Notes under the pieces: generated by a model
The model's input: the letters and a program-made list of their open reading frames with translations, nothing else
What the model was told of the DNA's origin: nothing
Database searches by the model: none
NCBI GenBank assembly: GCA_017465665.1
Contig: JAFTVU010000070.1
Span: 1 to 42,404 of the forward strand
Direction of reading: 5' to 3'
DNA length: 42,404 bases
Source of the DNA: Oscillospiraceae bacterium
GTDB lineage: Bacteria; Bacillota; Clostridia; Oscillospirales; Ruminococcaceae
Position numbers and translations under genes: made by a program
Part shown: positions 24,569 to 32,700 of the stretch, one piece after another
Numbering within the stretch: the stretch's first letter is position 1
Layout of the letters: each line of letters starts with the position of its first letter

Positions 24569-25783
24569 ATGGCTGAAAAGATTCAGATGACCACCCCTCT
24601 CGTTGAGATGGACGGCGACGAAATGACCAGAATCATCTGGAAGATGATCAAGGATATCCTCATCAACCCTTATGTTGACCTCAAGACAGAGTACTACGAT
24701 CTCGGTCTGGTACACAGAAATGAGACTGACGATCAGGTAACCATCGACTCCGCTAACGCTACAAAGAAGTACGGTGTTGCAGTTAAGTGCGCTACCATCA
24801 CCCCCAACGCTCAGCGTATGACAGAGTATGATCTCAAGGAGATGTGGAAATCCCCCAACGGTACTATCCGTGCTATCCTCGATGGCACAGTTTTCCGTGC
24901 TCCCATCATCTGCAAGGGTATCAATTCCCTCATCCCCACATGGACAAAGCCCATCACCATCGCACGTCACGCTTACGGTGATGTTTATAAGAACAGTGAG
25001 ATGAAGGTAGCTGACGGCTCCAAGTGCGAGCTCATCGTAACAGATAAGGACGGCAACGAGACACGCCAGCTCATCCACACATTCAAGGGATCTGACGGTA
25101 TCATTCAGGGTCTGCACAACATCAACGGCTCTATCGCTTCCTTTGCAAGAGCATGCTTCAACTTTGCTCTCGATACAAAGCAGGATCTCTGGTTCGCTAC
25201 AAAGGATACCATCTCCAAGCAGTATGACCACACATTCAAGGATATCTTCGCTGATATCTACGAGACTGAATACAAGGCAAAGTTCGAGGCGGCAGGCATC
25301 GAATACTTCTACACACTCATTGATGACGCTGTTGCTAGAGTGGTTCGCTCTGAGGGCGGCTACATCTGGGCTTGCAAGAACTACGACGGCGACGTTATGT
25401 CCGACATGGTCGCTACAGCATTCGGCTCTCTCGGTATGATGACCTCCGTTCTGGTATCTCCCGATGGCGTATACGAATACGAGGCTGCCCACGGCACAGT
25501 AACACGTCACTACTACAAGCACCTCAAGGGCGAGGAGACCTCCACAAACTCCGTTGCAACCATCTTCGCATGGACAGGCGCTCTCAAGAAGAGAGGCGAG
25601 CTGGATAACATCCCTGCTCTGTCCGAGTTCGCAGAGAAGCTGGAAAAGGCTACCGTACAGACTATCGAAGAGGGCGTAATGACAGGCGATCTGTACGTGC
25701 TCTCCACACTGGAAAACAAGCGCAAGGTAAATACTCAGGACTTCCTCACAGAGATCAATGCCAGACTTCAGGCAATGATGTAA
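24569..25783 (+). CDS. icd: NADP-dependent isocitrate dehydrogenase
   Basis: 404 aa from ATG 24569, chosen because GAAAGGAA precedes it and the family starts near [21 protein letters not shown]; a codon at 24548 lies too far upstream. This is the eukaryote-like homodimeric ICDH subfamily: [83 protein letters not shown] and the coenzyme segment [14 protein letters not shown]. It decarboxylates isocitrate to 2-oxoglutarate, making NADPH. It is third gene of the acn operon. Confidence 0.95.
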   Translation: MAEKIQMTTPLVEMDGDEMTRIIWKMIKDILINPYVDLKTEYYDLGLVHRNETDDQVTIDSANATKKYGVAVKCATITPNAQRMTEYDLKEMWKSPNGTIRAILDGTVFRAPIICKGINSLIPTWTKPITIARHAYGDVYKNSEMKVADGSKCELIVTDKDGNETRQLIHTFKGSDGIIQGLHNINGSIASFARACFNFALDTKQDLWFATKDTISKQYDHTFKDIFADIYETEYKAKFEAAGIEYFYTLIDDAVARVVRSEGGYIWACKNYDGDVMSDMVATAFGSLGMMTSVLVSPDGVYEYEAAHGTVTRHYYKHLKGEETSTNSVATIFAWTGALKKRGELDNIPALSEFAEKLEKATVQTIEEGVMTGDLYVLSTLENKRKVNTQDFLTEINARLQAMM

Positions 25784-25801
25784 TTTTCTTGAGAAAGATG
25801 G

Positions 25802-26458
25802 ATGAAAATGCAGAAGAACAACATATCAAACTCCGTAATACGCAGACTTCCTCGCTACTACCGCTTTCTCGGCGGACTACAGCGCCAGAACATCGCTAAG
25901 ATATCCTCGCGCGAGCTTTCTGAAATGATGCGTCTTACCGCTTCTCAGATAAGGCAGGATCTCAACTGCTTCGGCGGCTTTGGACAGCAGGGCTATGGCT
26001 ACAATGTAGCAGAGCTCCGCAAGGAGATAGCACATATCCTCGGACTTGATGTATCGCAGAAGATAATTCTGATAGGTGCAGGAAATCTGGGCCGCGCTAT
26101 CACCATGCATGTGGATTTCGAGAAATACGGTTATGAGCTGGCTGGCATTTTTGACAGCAGCATAGCTATGGAGAACATCGAAATAGCAGGTATTAAGATA
26201 ATGCATACAAATCGTCTGGAAGAGTTCTGCAAAAAGGAAAAACCATCTATGGCAGTGCTCTGCATCCCCAGAACAGGCGCAAAGGAGACCGTAGAGAAGC
26301 TCATGGAGCTTGGTATCAATGCATTCTGGAACTTCTCCCATTATGATATCAACTACGATTTTCCCGATGTACACGTTGAAAACGTACACCTTACAGACAG
26401 CCTGATGACTCTCTCCTACGCAGCTAAAGGCACAAATGAGCCAATAGGCGAAGAATGA
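25802..26458 (+). CDS. rex: Redox-sensing transcriptional repressor Rex
   Basis: This 218-aa protein has an N-terminal winged helix (residues 10-75: VIRRLPRYYRFL, ISSRELSEMMRLTASQIRQD, FGGFGQQGYGYNV) and a Rossmann NAD(H)-binding domain with GAGNLG (92-97) and a C-terminal swapped helix region. Rex senses the NADH/NAD+ ratio and represses fermentation and hydrogenase genes in Clostridia. Translation may start at ATG 25802 or 25808; neither has a strong ribosome binding site. It closes the acn operon, coupling 2-oxoglutarate synthesis to a redox regulator; likely targets include the hydrogenase locus at the left of this window (inference). Confidence 0.94.
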   Translation: MKMQKNNISNSVIRRLPRYYRFLGGLQRQNIAKISSRELSEMMRLTASQIRQDLNCFGGFGQQGYGYNVAELRKEIAHILGLDVSQKIILIGAGNLGRAITMHVDFEKYGYELAGIFDSSIAMENIEIAGIKIMHTNRLEEFCKKEKPSMAVLCIPRTGAKETVEKLMELGINAFWNFSHYDINYDFPDVHVENVHLTDSLMTLSYAAKGTNEPIGEE

Positions 26459-26467
26459 TAGTGAAGC

Positions 26468-26500
26468 GCACCCCCGACAATAGATCGGGGGTGCTGTTTT
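26468..26500 (+). terminator. Terminator of the acn-icd-rex operon
   Basis: Stem GCACCCCCGA (26468-26477) / TCGGGGGTGC (26485-26494) with a 7-nt loop, then TGTTTT. Confidence 0.9.
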
Positions 26501-26547
26501 ATAGCGTATAGGGCATCTTGCTATGCATAATATAGCGTAAAATCCGA

Positions 26548-26575
26548 ATAATCGACCTATCCCCCGCATAATAAT
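26548..26575 (+). promoter_or_regulatory. Putative sigma-E (or sigma-G) type promoter of spoIIID
   Basis: GAATA (ATA at 26548-26550), 16 nt, then CATAATAAT (26567-26575). This resembles the sporulation sigma-E pattern ATA-N16-CATACAnT, which drives spoIIID in Bacillus; sigma-G promoters are similar, so the factor cannot be fixed by reading. Confidence 0.45.
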
Positions 26576-26625
26576 GTGAAAAAAGGAAACGTCCAAAACG
26601 GCATTTAATTGGGGGTGCAGACAGA

Positions 26626-26922
26626 TTGAAGACAAAACAGGTATCCATTGAGGATTCTACGGAAGAAAGATGTGTCATACTCGGACACTACATAGTCGAA
26701 AACAAAGCCACCGTGCGAAGCACAGCAAAAAAATTCGGAATAAGCAAAAGCACGGTGCATCAGGATATCACAGCAAAGCTTCTGCAGGTAAACAGGCAGC
26801 TTCACGATGAGGTGAAGCAGGTGCTTGACAAGAATAAGCAGGAGCGACATCTGAGAGGTGGTCAGGCTACAAAAGAAAAATATGCCGCTATCTCCGTCAC
26901 CAAGCAAAAGCGCAGTATATAA
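26626..26922 (+). CDS. spoIIID: Sporulation transcriptional regulator SpoIIID
   Basis: This 98-aa protein starts at TTG 26626, preceded by GGGGGTG. It contains the SpoIIID signature: RCVILGHYIVENKATVRSTA, KKFGISKSTVHQDITAKL as the HTH (about 34-51), HLRGGQATKEKY at the C-terminal basic region. In Bacillus and Clostridium SpoIIID tunes mother-cell gene expression under sigma-E. Its presence, with a sigma-E-like promoter, suggests that the organism keeps at least part of the sporulation programme. Monocistronic, with its own terminator. Confidence 0.95.
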   Translation: MKTKQVSIEDSTEERCVILGHYIVENKATVRSTAKKFGISKSTVHQDITAKLLQVNRQLHDEVKQVLDKNKQERHLRGGQATKEKYAAISVTKQKRSI

Positions 26923-26928
26923 AAGCTG

Positions 26929-26967
26929 CAACACCCTGCCGTGAGCTGACACTACGGCAGGGTGTTG
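26929..26967. terminator. Terminator of spoIIID, probably bidirectional
   Basis: A 14-bp perfect stem (CAACACCCTGCCGT 26929-26942 / 26954-26967) with an 11-nt loop, followed by TTGTTATTATTT. On the minus strand it lies just past the stop of the 26974-28095 gene and is followed by CAGCTTTTATA. Confidence 0.85.
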
Positions 26968-26973
26968 TTGTTA

Positions 26974-28095
26974 TTATTTGACTGTTACAATGTCTGTTGT
27001 ACCATCGGGAGCTGCGATCTCAATGATAACACTTTCGGCTTCGTCAATATCCACAGGCTCAAAGCTAAGCTCGCAGATAAAATGATTCGACAGAATAAAT
27101 TCATCATCTTGGCTTGCATTTCTGTTCATTAGCTCCACCGCTCTGAAATCTGCGGAGTAGGGGATCTCGTTGCCATCTACGATAAGCTTTACGGGTGAAG
27201 AAGCCTCGGGTTCCTCGCAAGCGAGTGTAAGATCAAGTCCCAGCGCATTCCTGCCGTATAAAACTCCGCTGTACCAGATAAAATCTTTTCCGCCGTTTTC
27301 CTCGATCATGCTTTCGGGTACATAATATTCCAGATATACTCTTGAGCGGTAATCGCCGCCGCAGAATCTGTCAACATTATATTCCAGTCCGTTACGGAGA
27401 AGTGTTTTTTCCAGCTTTATGGTGTTTTCATCGCTTATAACATCACTTTGCGGTTTGAAATCCAATCTGATGTCCGTATTGATCCTTTCGGTAGTACCGT
27501 TTATATCAAAAGAAGCATTTACAATACGCAGTGATACCAAGCCATCATTGTCTGCTGCGGCATTCGGCCAATGCGCAGGCAGCTTTGCTTTTACAAAATG
27601 TACCGTACTTCCGTCATCCAATGTATGCCGAACACCCGAATATTGTTCGATCGCATAGCTGCTGATATCCTCAGTATTCTCATCGACAACAACCACGCCG
27701 AGAGAAACGCCGCTGCAATCGGAATATTCTTCAGATGTCCTGACCTCAAGCAGCGCGAAATAATCGTATGTGTCGCCAAGAAAAGCAGTTAACCCAACAG
27801 ATATCACATCATCATCCGCAAAAACAGACGGTGTCTGATACTCTCCGCTCTCGACCTTTGATTCCGATATCTTATCACCGAAGCCGATACCAAGAATACC
27901 TGCTATGTTTATCAATCCGCTTTCAGCAGCAACTGTTACGGCACAGACCGAGCATATTGCAGCTGCAGCGATCATAATAGCTGTTCTGCCAATAGTGCGT
28001 CCGTGCCTTGCAGTGCTTCCTATGTTATCATACAGCCTGCTTTTCCACTCATGCGGTGTCTTTGTTTTTGCAAACAGTTCGTATAATTCCTTCAT
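26974..28095 (-). CDS. Membrane-anchored partner (putative anti-sigma) of ECF sigma factor 2
   Basis: This 373-aa protein has a cytosolic N-terminus (MKELYELFAKTKTPHEWKSR), one membrane helix (about 37-56, IMIAAAAICSVCAVTVAAES) and a beta-rich extracytoplasmic part of about 310 residues with immunoglobulin-like character. The region after the helix, SGLINIAGILGIGFGDKI, parallels that of the 20080-21312 protein; both resemble DUF4179-type partners. It overlaps the sigma gene by 4 nt. A role in holding the sigma factor inactive at the membrane is inferred from order and topology. Confidence 0.68.
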   Translation of the reverse strand: MKELYELFAKTKTPHEWKSRLYDNIGSTARHGRTIGRTAIMIAAAAICSVCAVTVAAESGLINIAGILGIGFGDKISESKVESGEYQTPSVFADDDVISVGLTAFLGDTYDYFALLEVRTSEEYSDCSGVSLGVVVVDENTEDISSYAIEQYSGVRHTLDDGSTVHFVKAKLPAHWPNAAADNDGLVSLRIVNASFDINGTTERINTDIRLDFKPQSDVISDENTIKLEKTLLRNGLEYNVDRFCGGDYRSRVYLEYYVPESMIEENGGKDFIWYSGVLYGRNALGLDLTLACEEPEASSPVKLIVDGNEIPYSADFRAVELMNRNASQDDEFILSNHFICELSFEPVDIDEAESVIIEIAAPDGTTDIVTVK

Positions 28096-28580
28096 AACCG
28101 ATCCTCCTCTGAAAGTAATTCCTTTAACATATCCCTGCCGCGCTTCAGCCTGCTTTTAACAGTATTCTGCGTTACCTTAAGCAGACATGATAATTCTTTC
28201 ACGGAATAGCCTGTGTAATAATGCAGATATATTACCTCACGGTATAGAGGCGGAAGCTCCATCACACGGGATATAAGACTGCGATCATGCTCGTCCTCGT
28301 AAAAAGACGTTACAGATTCCAGAGATTCTGTCTGATGACGGCTTCGAAAGCGATAGTGGTTTTTACATTCATTGATCGCTACTCGGATAAGCCACGCTTT
28401 GAGATGTTCACCATCGTTTTCAAGCAGCCGCCTATTTTTATATAGCTTCAGAAAAACGTTCTGGTAACAGTCCTCGGCGTCCTGTCTGTTACCGAGGCGT
28501 ACCAGACAAAGACCTGTCACCATATCCGAATATTTTTCCACAGCCTGTGAAAACAGGCGTTCTGTATCTTCAACCGACAT
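28092..28580 (-). CDS. ECF RNA polymerase sigma factor 2
   Basis: This 162-aa protein has region 2 (YSDMVTGLCLVRLGNRQDAE, DCYQNVFLKLYKN) and region 4 (LPPLYREVIYLHYYTGYSVK, ELSCLLKVTQNTVKSRLKRG). It is of the same clade as factor 1 by eye (YxGYSVKE in both). ATG 28580 follows GAGAGGAG. Co-transcribed with the 373-aa membrane partner. GCAACC-N16-TGTATT lies 25 bp upstream of the start. Confidence 0.93.
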   Translation of the reverse strand: MSVEDTERLFSQAVEKYSDMVTGLCLVRLGNRQDAEDCYQNVFLKLYKNRRLLENDGEHLKAWLIRVAINECKNHYRFRSRHQTESLESVTSFYEDEHDRSLISRVMELPPLYREVIYLHYYTGYSVKELSCLLKVTQNTVKSRLKRGRDMLKELLSEEDRL

Positions 28581-28604
28581 TTCATCAACTCCTCTCTGTT
28601 AAGC

Positions 28605-28632
28605 AATACACCGCAGAGGATCAAAAGGTTGC
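28605..28632 (-). promoter_or_regulatory. Putative ECF-type autoregulatory promoter 2
   Basis: On the minus strand GCAACC (28632-28627) followed by TTTT, total spacer 16 nt, TGTATT (28610-28605). GCAACCTTTT-like -35 elements are typical of ECF promoters. It starts directly after the terminator at 28645-28673. Confidence 0.65.
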
Positions 28633-28644
28633 ATATTTCCGCAC

Positions 28645-28673
28645 AAAAAAAACAGCCCCCTTATCGGGGGCTG
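28645..28673 (-). terminator. Terminator of the surface-protein gene
   Basis: On the minus strand, stem CAGCCCCC/GGGGGCTG (28673-28666 / 28660-28653), 5-nt loop, then eight Ts (28652-28645). Confidence 0.93.
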
Positions 28674-28694
28674 CCTGATCGAGCAATTATAAAA

Positions 28695-29438
28695 TTACTT
28701 TCTCTTCTTGGAAACCAGCATAGCGCCGCCAGCGAGAACAGCGAGACCAGCAACAGCTGCAACGCCCTCTACGCCTGTTTCAGGAGACTGCTTGTCGCCT
28801 GTTGTGGGAGCTGTAACATCTACAGCAGCATCGGAGCCTGCATCAGCAGAACCAAGACCCTCAACTGTGAAAGCAACAGCGATGGAATCTGTGGGGTATG
28901 CACCGGAGTATGTAGGAACATCTGTATTCCAGATGTTGATAGCGTTGATCTTGATGTACTCATCGCCCTCTACTGCAGGGTTAGCGATAGTAGCTGTTAC
29001 ATTACCGTCAACGATGATGTCGAGGGATGTGATAGTAGCAGCACCTGCGGGAATGTCTGTGGAAACGCCCAGTGTGTTGAATGCGGAAGCGCCGTCAACA
29101 GACCAGTCAAAGCCGTCCATAGCAACTGTATATGTACCGTCGCCGTCAACAGTAGCGTCTGTGTACTCAACAGGCAGTGTGTAGCCGTTGATATCCCAGT
29201 CAAAGTTGTCAGCGTACTCGGGGAATGTCTCCTCGGGAGCATCGCCGCTGCCCCATACGATAGCGTAATCAAAGTAAGGTGTAGCTGCACCGTAGGATGC
29301 CTCTGTCCAGTCATTACGGAAAGAGTAGGGTGTTGTCTGCCACTGGATGTAAGCATTGTAAGCGCTTGCGGTAGCAGCGAGTGTAGCAGAAACTGCTGCA
29401 GCTGCTGTTACAGCAGCAAGGATCTTAGAAACCTTCAT
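28695..29438 (-). CDS. Secreted cell-wall-anchored surface protein (SPETG sorting signal)
   Basis: 247 aa from ATG 29438, preceded by GGAGG. Residues 1-26 are a signal peptide (MKVSKILAAVTAAAAVSATL, cleavage likely after ATASA). The mature part (27-200) is acidic, rich in Asp, Thr, Gly and aromatic residues and probably beta-sandwich; no catalytic motif is recognised. A PTTGDKQ linker leads to SPETG (218-222), a hydrophobic helix and KKRK, the complete sortase-type anchor layout. It may bind carbohydrate or act as a coat protein; neither is proven. It has a near-consensus promoter with a GTGCAC inverted repeat in the early transcript and a strong terminator, so it is likely abundant and monocistronic. 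Confidence 0.85.
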   Translation of the reverse strand: MKVSKILAAVTAAAAVSATLAATASAYNAYIQWQTTPYSFRNDWTEASYGAATPYFDYAIVWGSGDAPEETFPEYADNFDWDINGYTLPVEYTDATVDGDGTYTVAMDGFDWSVDGASAFNTLGVSTDIPAGAATITSLDIIVDGNVTATIANPAVEGDEYIKINAINIWNTDVPTYSGAYPTDSIAVAFTVEGLGSADAGSDAAVDVTAPTTGDKQSPETGVEGVAAVAGLAVLAGGAMLVSKKRK

Positions 29439-29469
29439 TGTAAAAACCTCCATAAATTTAAATCGTACC

Positions 29470-29487
29470 GTGCACATATCTGTGCAC
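29470..29487 (-). promoter_or_regulatory. GTGCAC inverted repeat in the surface-protein leader
   Basis: GTGCAC (29470-29475), six bases, GTGCAC (29482-29487), about 7-24 nt after the expected transcription start. Because each half is itself a palindrome, it may be a repressor site or an RNA hairpin at the 5' end of the mRNA. Confidence 0.4.
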
Positions 29488-29500
29488 TATTACATCTATA

Positions 29501-29529
29501 ATTATATAACAATTTCCATCCTATTTCAA
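29501..29529 (-). promoter_or_regulatory. Sigma-A promoter of the surface-protein gene
   Basis: On the minus strand TTGAAA (29529-29524), 17-nt spacer, TATAAT (29506-29501). Confidence 0.8.
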
Positions 29530-29726
29530 GGTGCAATTATAGACAAATCGCCTAAATGATTTCTGTATAAATTGCACTCAATATTTTAAAACAAAAACCG
29601 TTAGTCACCACCGCGCAAAGCCGCTCTGCAAAAGGCTGCAGAGCATTTTCAAGCCTGTTACATCCTGTTTACACAGATCGTTAGCAATTATAAATGTAAT
29701 CGTTTCATTTTGTCATATTATGCATA
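29530..29726. other. Intergenic region between surface-protein promoter and the 1307-aa gene
   Basis: No gene seen. It contains a perfect 8-bp hairpin GCTCTGCA (29623-29630) / TGCAGAGC (29637-29644), which may end transcripts of the 29727-33650 gene, but no clear T-run follows on the minus strand. Confidence 0.35.
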
Positions 29727-32700
29727 TCAGCTCAGATATCTCGATCTGATACAATAGGTATCGCCCTCCTTCCATATCAGCCAGCCGAGACCGTTATATG
29801 CCGAGATATCCGTCCAGCCGAAGCCGCCTGTATCCCCCATCATGCCCGTGTATCTCACAAGGGCGCTGATATCCGCTATCCAAGCCTCGCCCAGAGCTCT
29901 TTCCTCGGCGGTGACATTACGCGAAGCATCTGCTTCCGCTATCGGCGTAAGGCTGACCTCCACATCCTTGTACTGGAACATATTGAATGTACGCTGTCCG
30001 TCATAGCCGCAGAGATCGGACAGCATATCTGCTGCCATTCTTTCGGCATATACCTCAACATCATCCTCACCGACAATTTTCAGCGCAAGTTGCAGCCGTG
30101 AGCCCGTGGGAACGGTATACGCGCTGTCATCATAGCCGAACAGCTCGCTGTGCAGCGCGGCATACTCATTCGTAGTAAGACGCTCGAAATCCGTGCTCTC
30201 ATCCCAGCCGTATCGGCGGAAATCGGGCATACCGTTCACAAGCTCAAGATACTGACCGCGTGAGCAGATGTAATCAATATAGTAACCCTCTGTTTCATCG
30301 TGCTTTATCGCGGCAGTTATCTCGGCTGTGCAGTTATCGGTGGCAACAGGATATTCATACAGCCAGCATCCGCCGTCATAGTCGCTGTAATCCATTCCGA
30401 AACCTGTATGCACGCCATGATAATCAAAGGAAGTAGGCATGATCTCCGCCTTTTCAAGCCACTCGTCACACAGCTCCTGCTGACGTATCCAGTAGCCGTG
30501 TACCTCCTCAAAGAAGTAGAAGCTGTAGCCGATATGCACCATCTTCTCCTCTGTGCCATCATTGTCAAAGTCATTATAATAGATTTTGCCGCTCATGCCA
30601 GGATCAAAAATATCATAATTACAGCATTTGTGCTCATACTCGTCATCAGTACCATACGGCACATCTCCCACAACATATCTTCCGCCGTCAATGTTGCCGC
30701 CGTCAGGCTCGCCCTCCTGCACGAATTCCACCATCACGAGCGTTGCATCCTCAGGCTCTCCGTTTACAAAGAACCAGCCCTTTCTGTCACCCTCCACATA
30801 CAGATGTGCGTCTATCGTTTCCAGCCCGTTCAGGCGCACATCCGTTATCTCATCAGCATAATGCGCGTCGTTTCCGATGTACTCATACACATGTATACTG
30901 CGTTCCTCGCCCTTTCCTGCCAGCAGGAGCAGCTCCTCCGCTCCGTCAAGGTCAAGATCGTGATCTGTGTGGCTTATCAGCGTGTAGCCCTGAGGCTCTA
31001 AAAAATCACGCTCGATTATATCAACGGATGTCTGCGGCTTGTTCAACAGACCCTCAAAGTTCCTTTTGTACTCGTTTCCGAGATGAGCCCTGATCTGAGT
31101 TATCAGCCACACGCCCTCAAAGCATTCAAGCCTCATTACGGAATGCTCATAGATATAGCCACCCATTCCGTCATGGCAGGCGGTACACAGCAGATAATCC
31201 ACATATTCTCCCTCCTCGTAATCCAGCACGCCCACAAGGTCTGTCCATGCAGCGGCGCTCTCATCGCTTCCGTCAGACAGTGCATAGGTCTTTCCATCAT
31301 GATAACGCAGGCGGCTTTCGATATGCTCCTTTAAGGTAATATCGTCATGATAGCTGCCGTCCAGCCACGGTGCTTCCTCAGGGTCTTCTGCCGCAAAGTA
31401 CACATACTCGCCATCCTCATAAGCATACACATCCTGTGCAAAGGTATAATCGTAAAGGTCAGAAATGCTGTCATGCATGCTATGTTTTGTCGTGAAATAT
31501 CTTTTATCAAGGGCAATGTAGTTCTCATCGTATCTGTCGCTCTCATCTCCCTCGGGCACCTTATGCATTATCTGATGCAGCATGACCGCCGCATTGAACC
31601 GCATCTGTCCCAGCCAGAGCAGGTCCTCGTTAGTCAGATCGACCTCCTCGTGACCGTGATCGCCTGTGCAGTAGGGATATTTTATTGCCGTGCCGTCAAC
31701 CATACTACCATAGCCGAAGCCTGTGGAATCCGTGGAGATAAGCTCACCGTTTTCAAGCACGTAGATATCTTCGCGATACAGCCATTGTCCTGCCTTTTCG
31801 GAATACGAGCCATAGCATGCCGTTGCTGTCAGCCGTTCTCCGCTTCCTCTGGGCACGATCCCCATCAGGGCGATCTCCTCCGTACCTGCCATTACCTTAT
31901 CAGGCACGGAAAGCAGCGTTTCCCTGCTGCCGTCAGGCTGCAGCCTATGGATATATCCCTCGGCGCTTGAGATATACAATGCCGTTCCGTCGCAGCAATC
32001 GTTCAGATTTCCGCAGTCACTCAGTGAGTACAGCAGTCTGAAGCCGCTTTCATCGCGGTAGTAATATTCAAAATACTGAGCATCCAGCGCCATTTTTATC
32101 CTGTACCATTTAACCCAGTATTCACCGCCGTCATCCGTCTGTACATACAGTGACCAGTCAGTGCAGATATCAAGTCCGCCCTCGTCTATCGCCTGCTGTG
32201 CGGCTTCGCGGTAGCTTTCATCCTCAGCGTTTTCCAGTGCATTCCGCTGCACCTGCTCCTGATACTCCAGCGCACCCGCACTTATCTCATCGATAAAAGC
32301 AAGCACCTCAGGCTCGTCGCCTGTATAATGCTTCATGCGCTCCCATTCATCGTCAGTTACAACTTCGGCGCTCTCCTCTACCTCATTGAGCGAGCTCTTG
32401 TAGCAGATCTGTCCGTCAAGATCGGCCAGGATATGCTCATTGTCATAAAGATACAGCAAGCCCTCCAGAAGCTCAGCCATGCTGCCCTTCATGCCTGACA
32501 GCTTGTATTCATAGCGCGCACCGCTTGCAATATCCTGACAGAACACTGTATCAGTGCCATCGGAATTTCTCCTGTACCACACTACACGCTCCCCGTCATA
32601 GTCTGTCAGATTGAAGCGAAATACATCGCAGTGCGTAGCTATCCTGTCAAGACCGCCCATCGCACCCTTTACGCGTATAACAGCCTTACCATCCACATCT

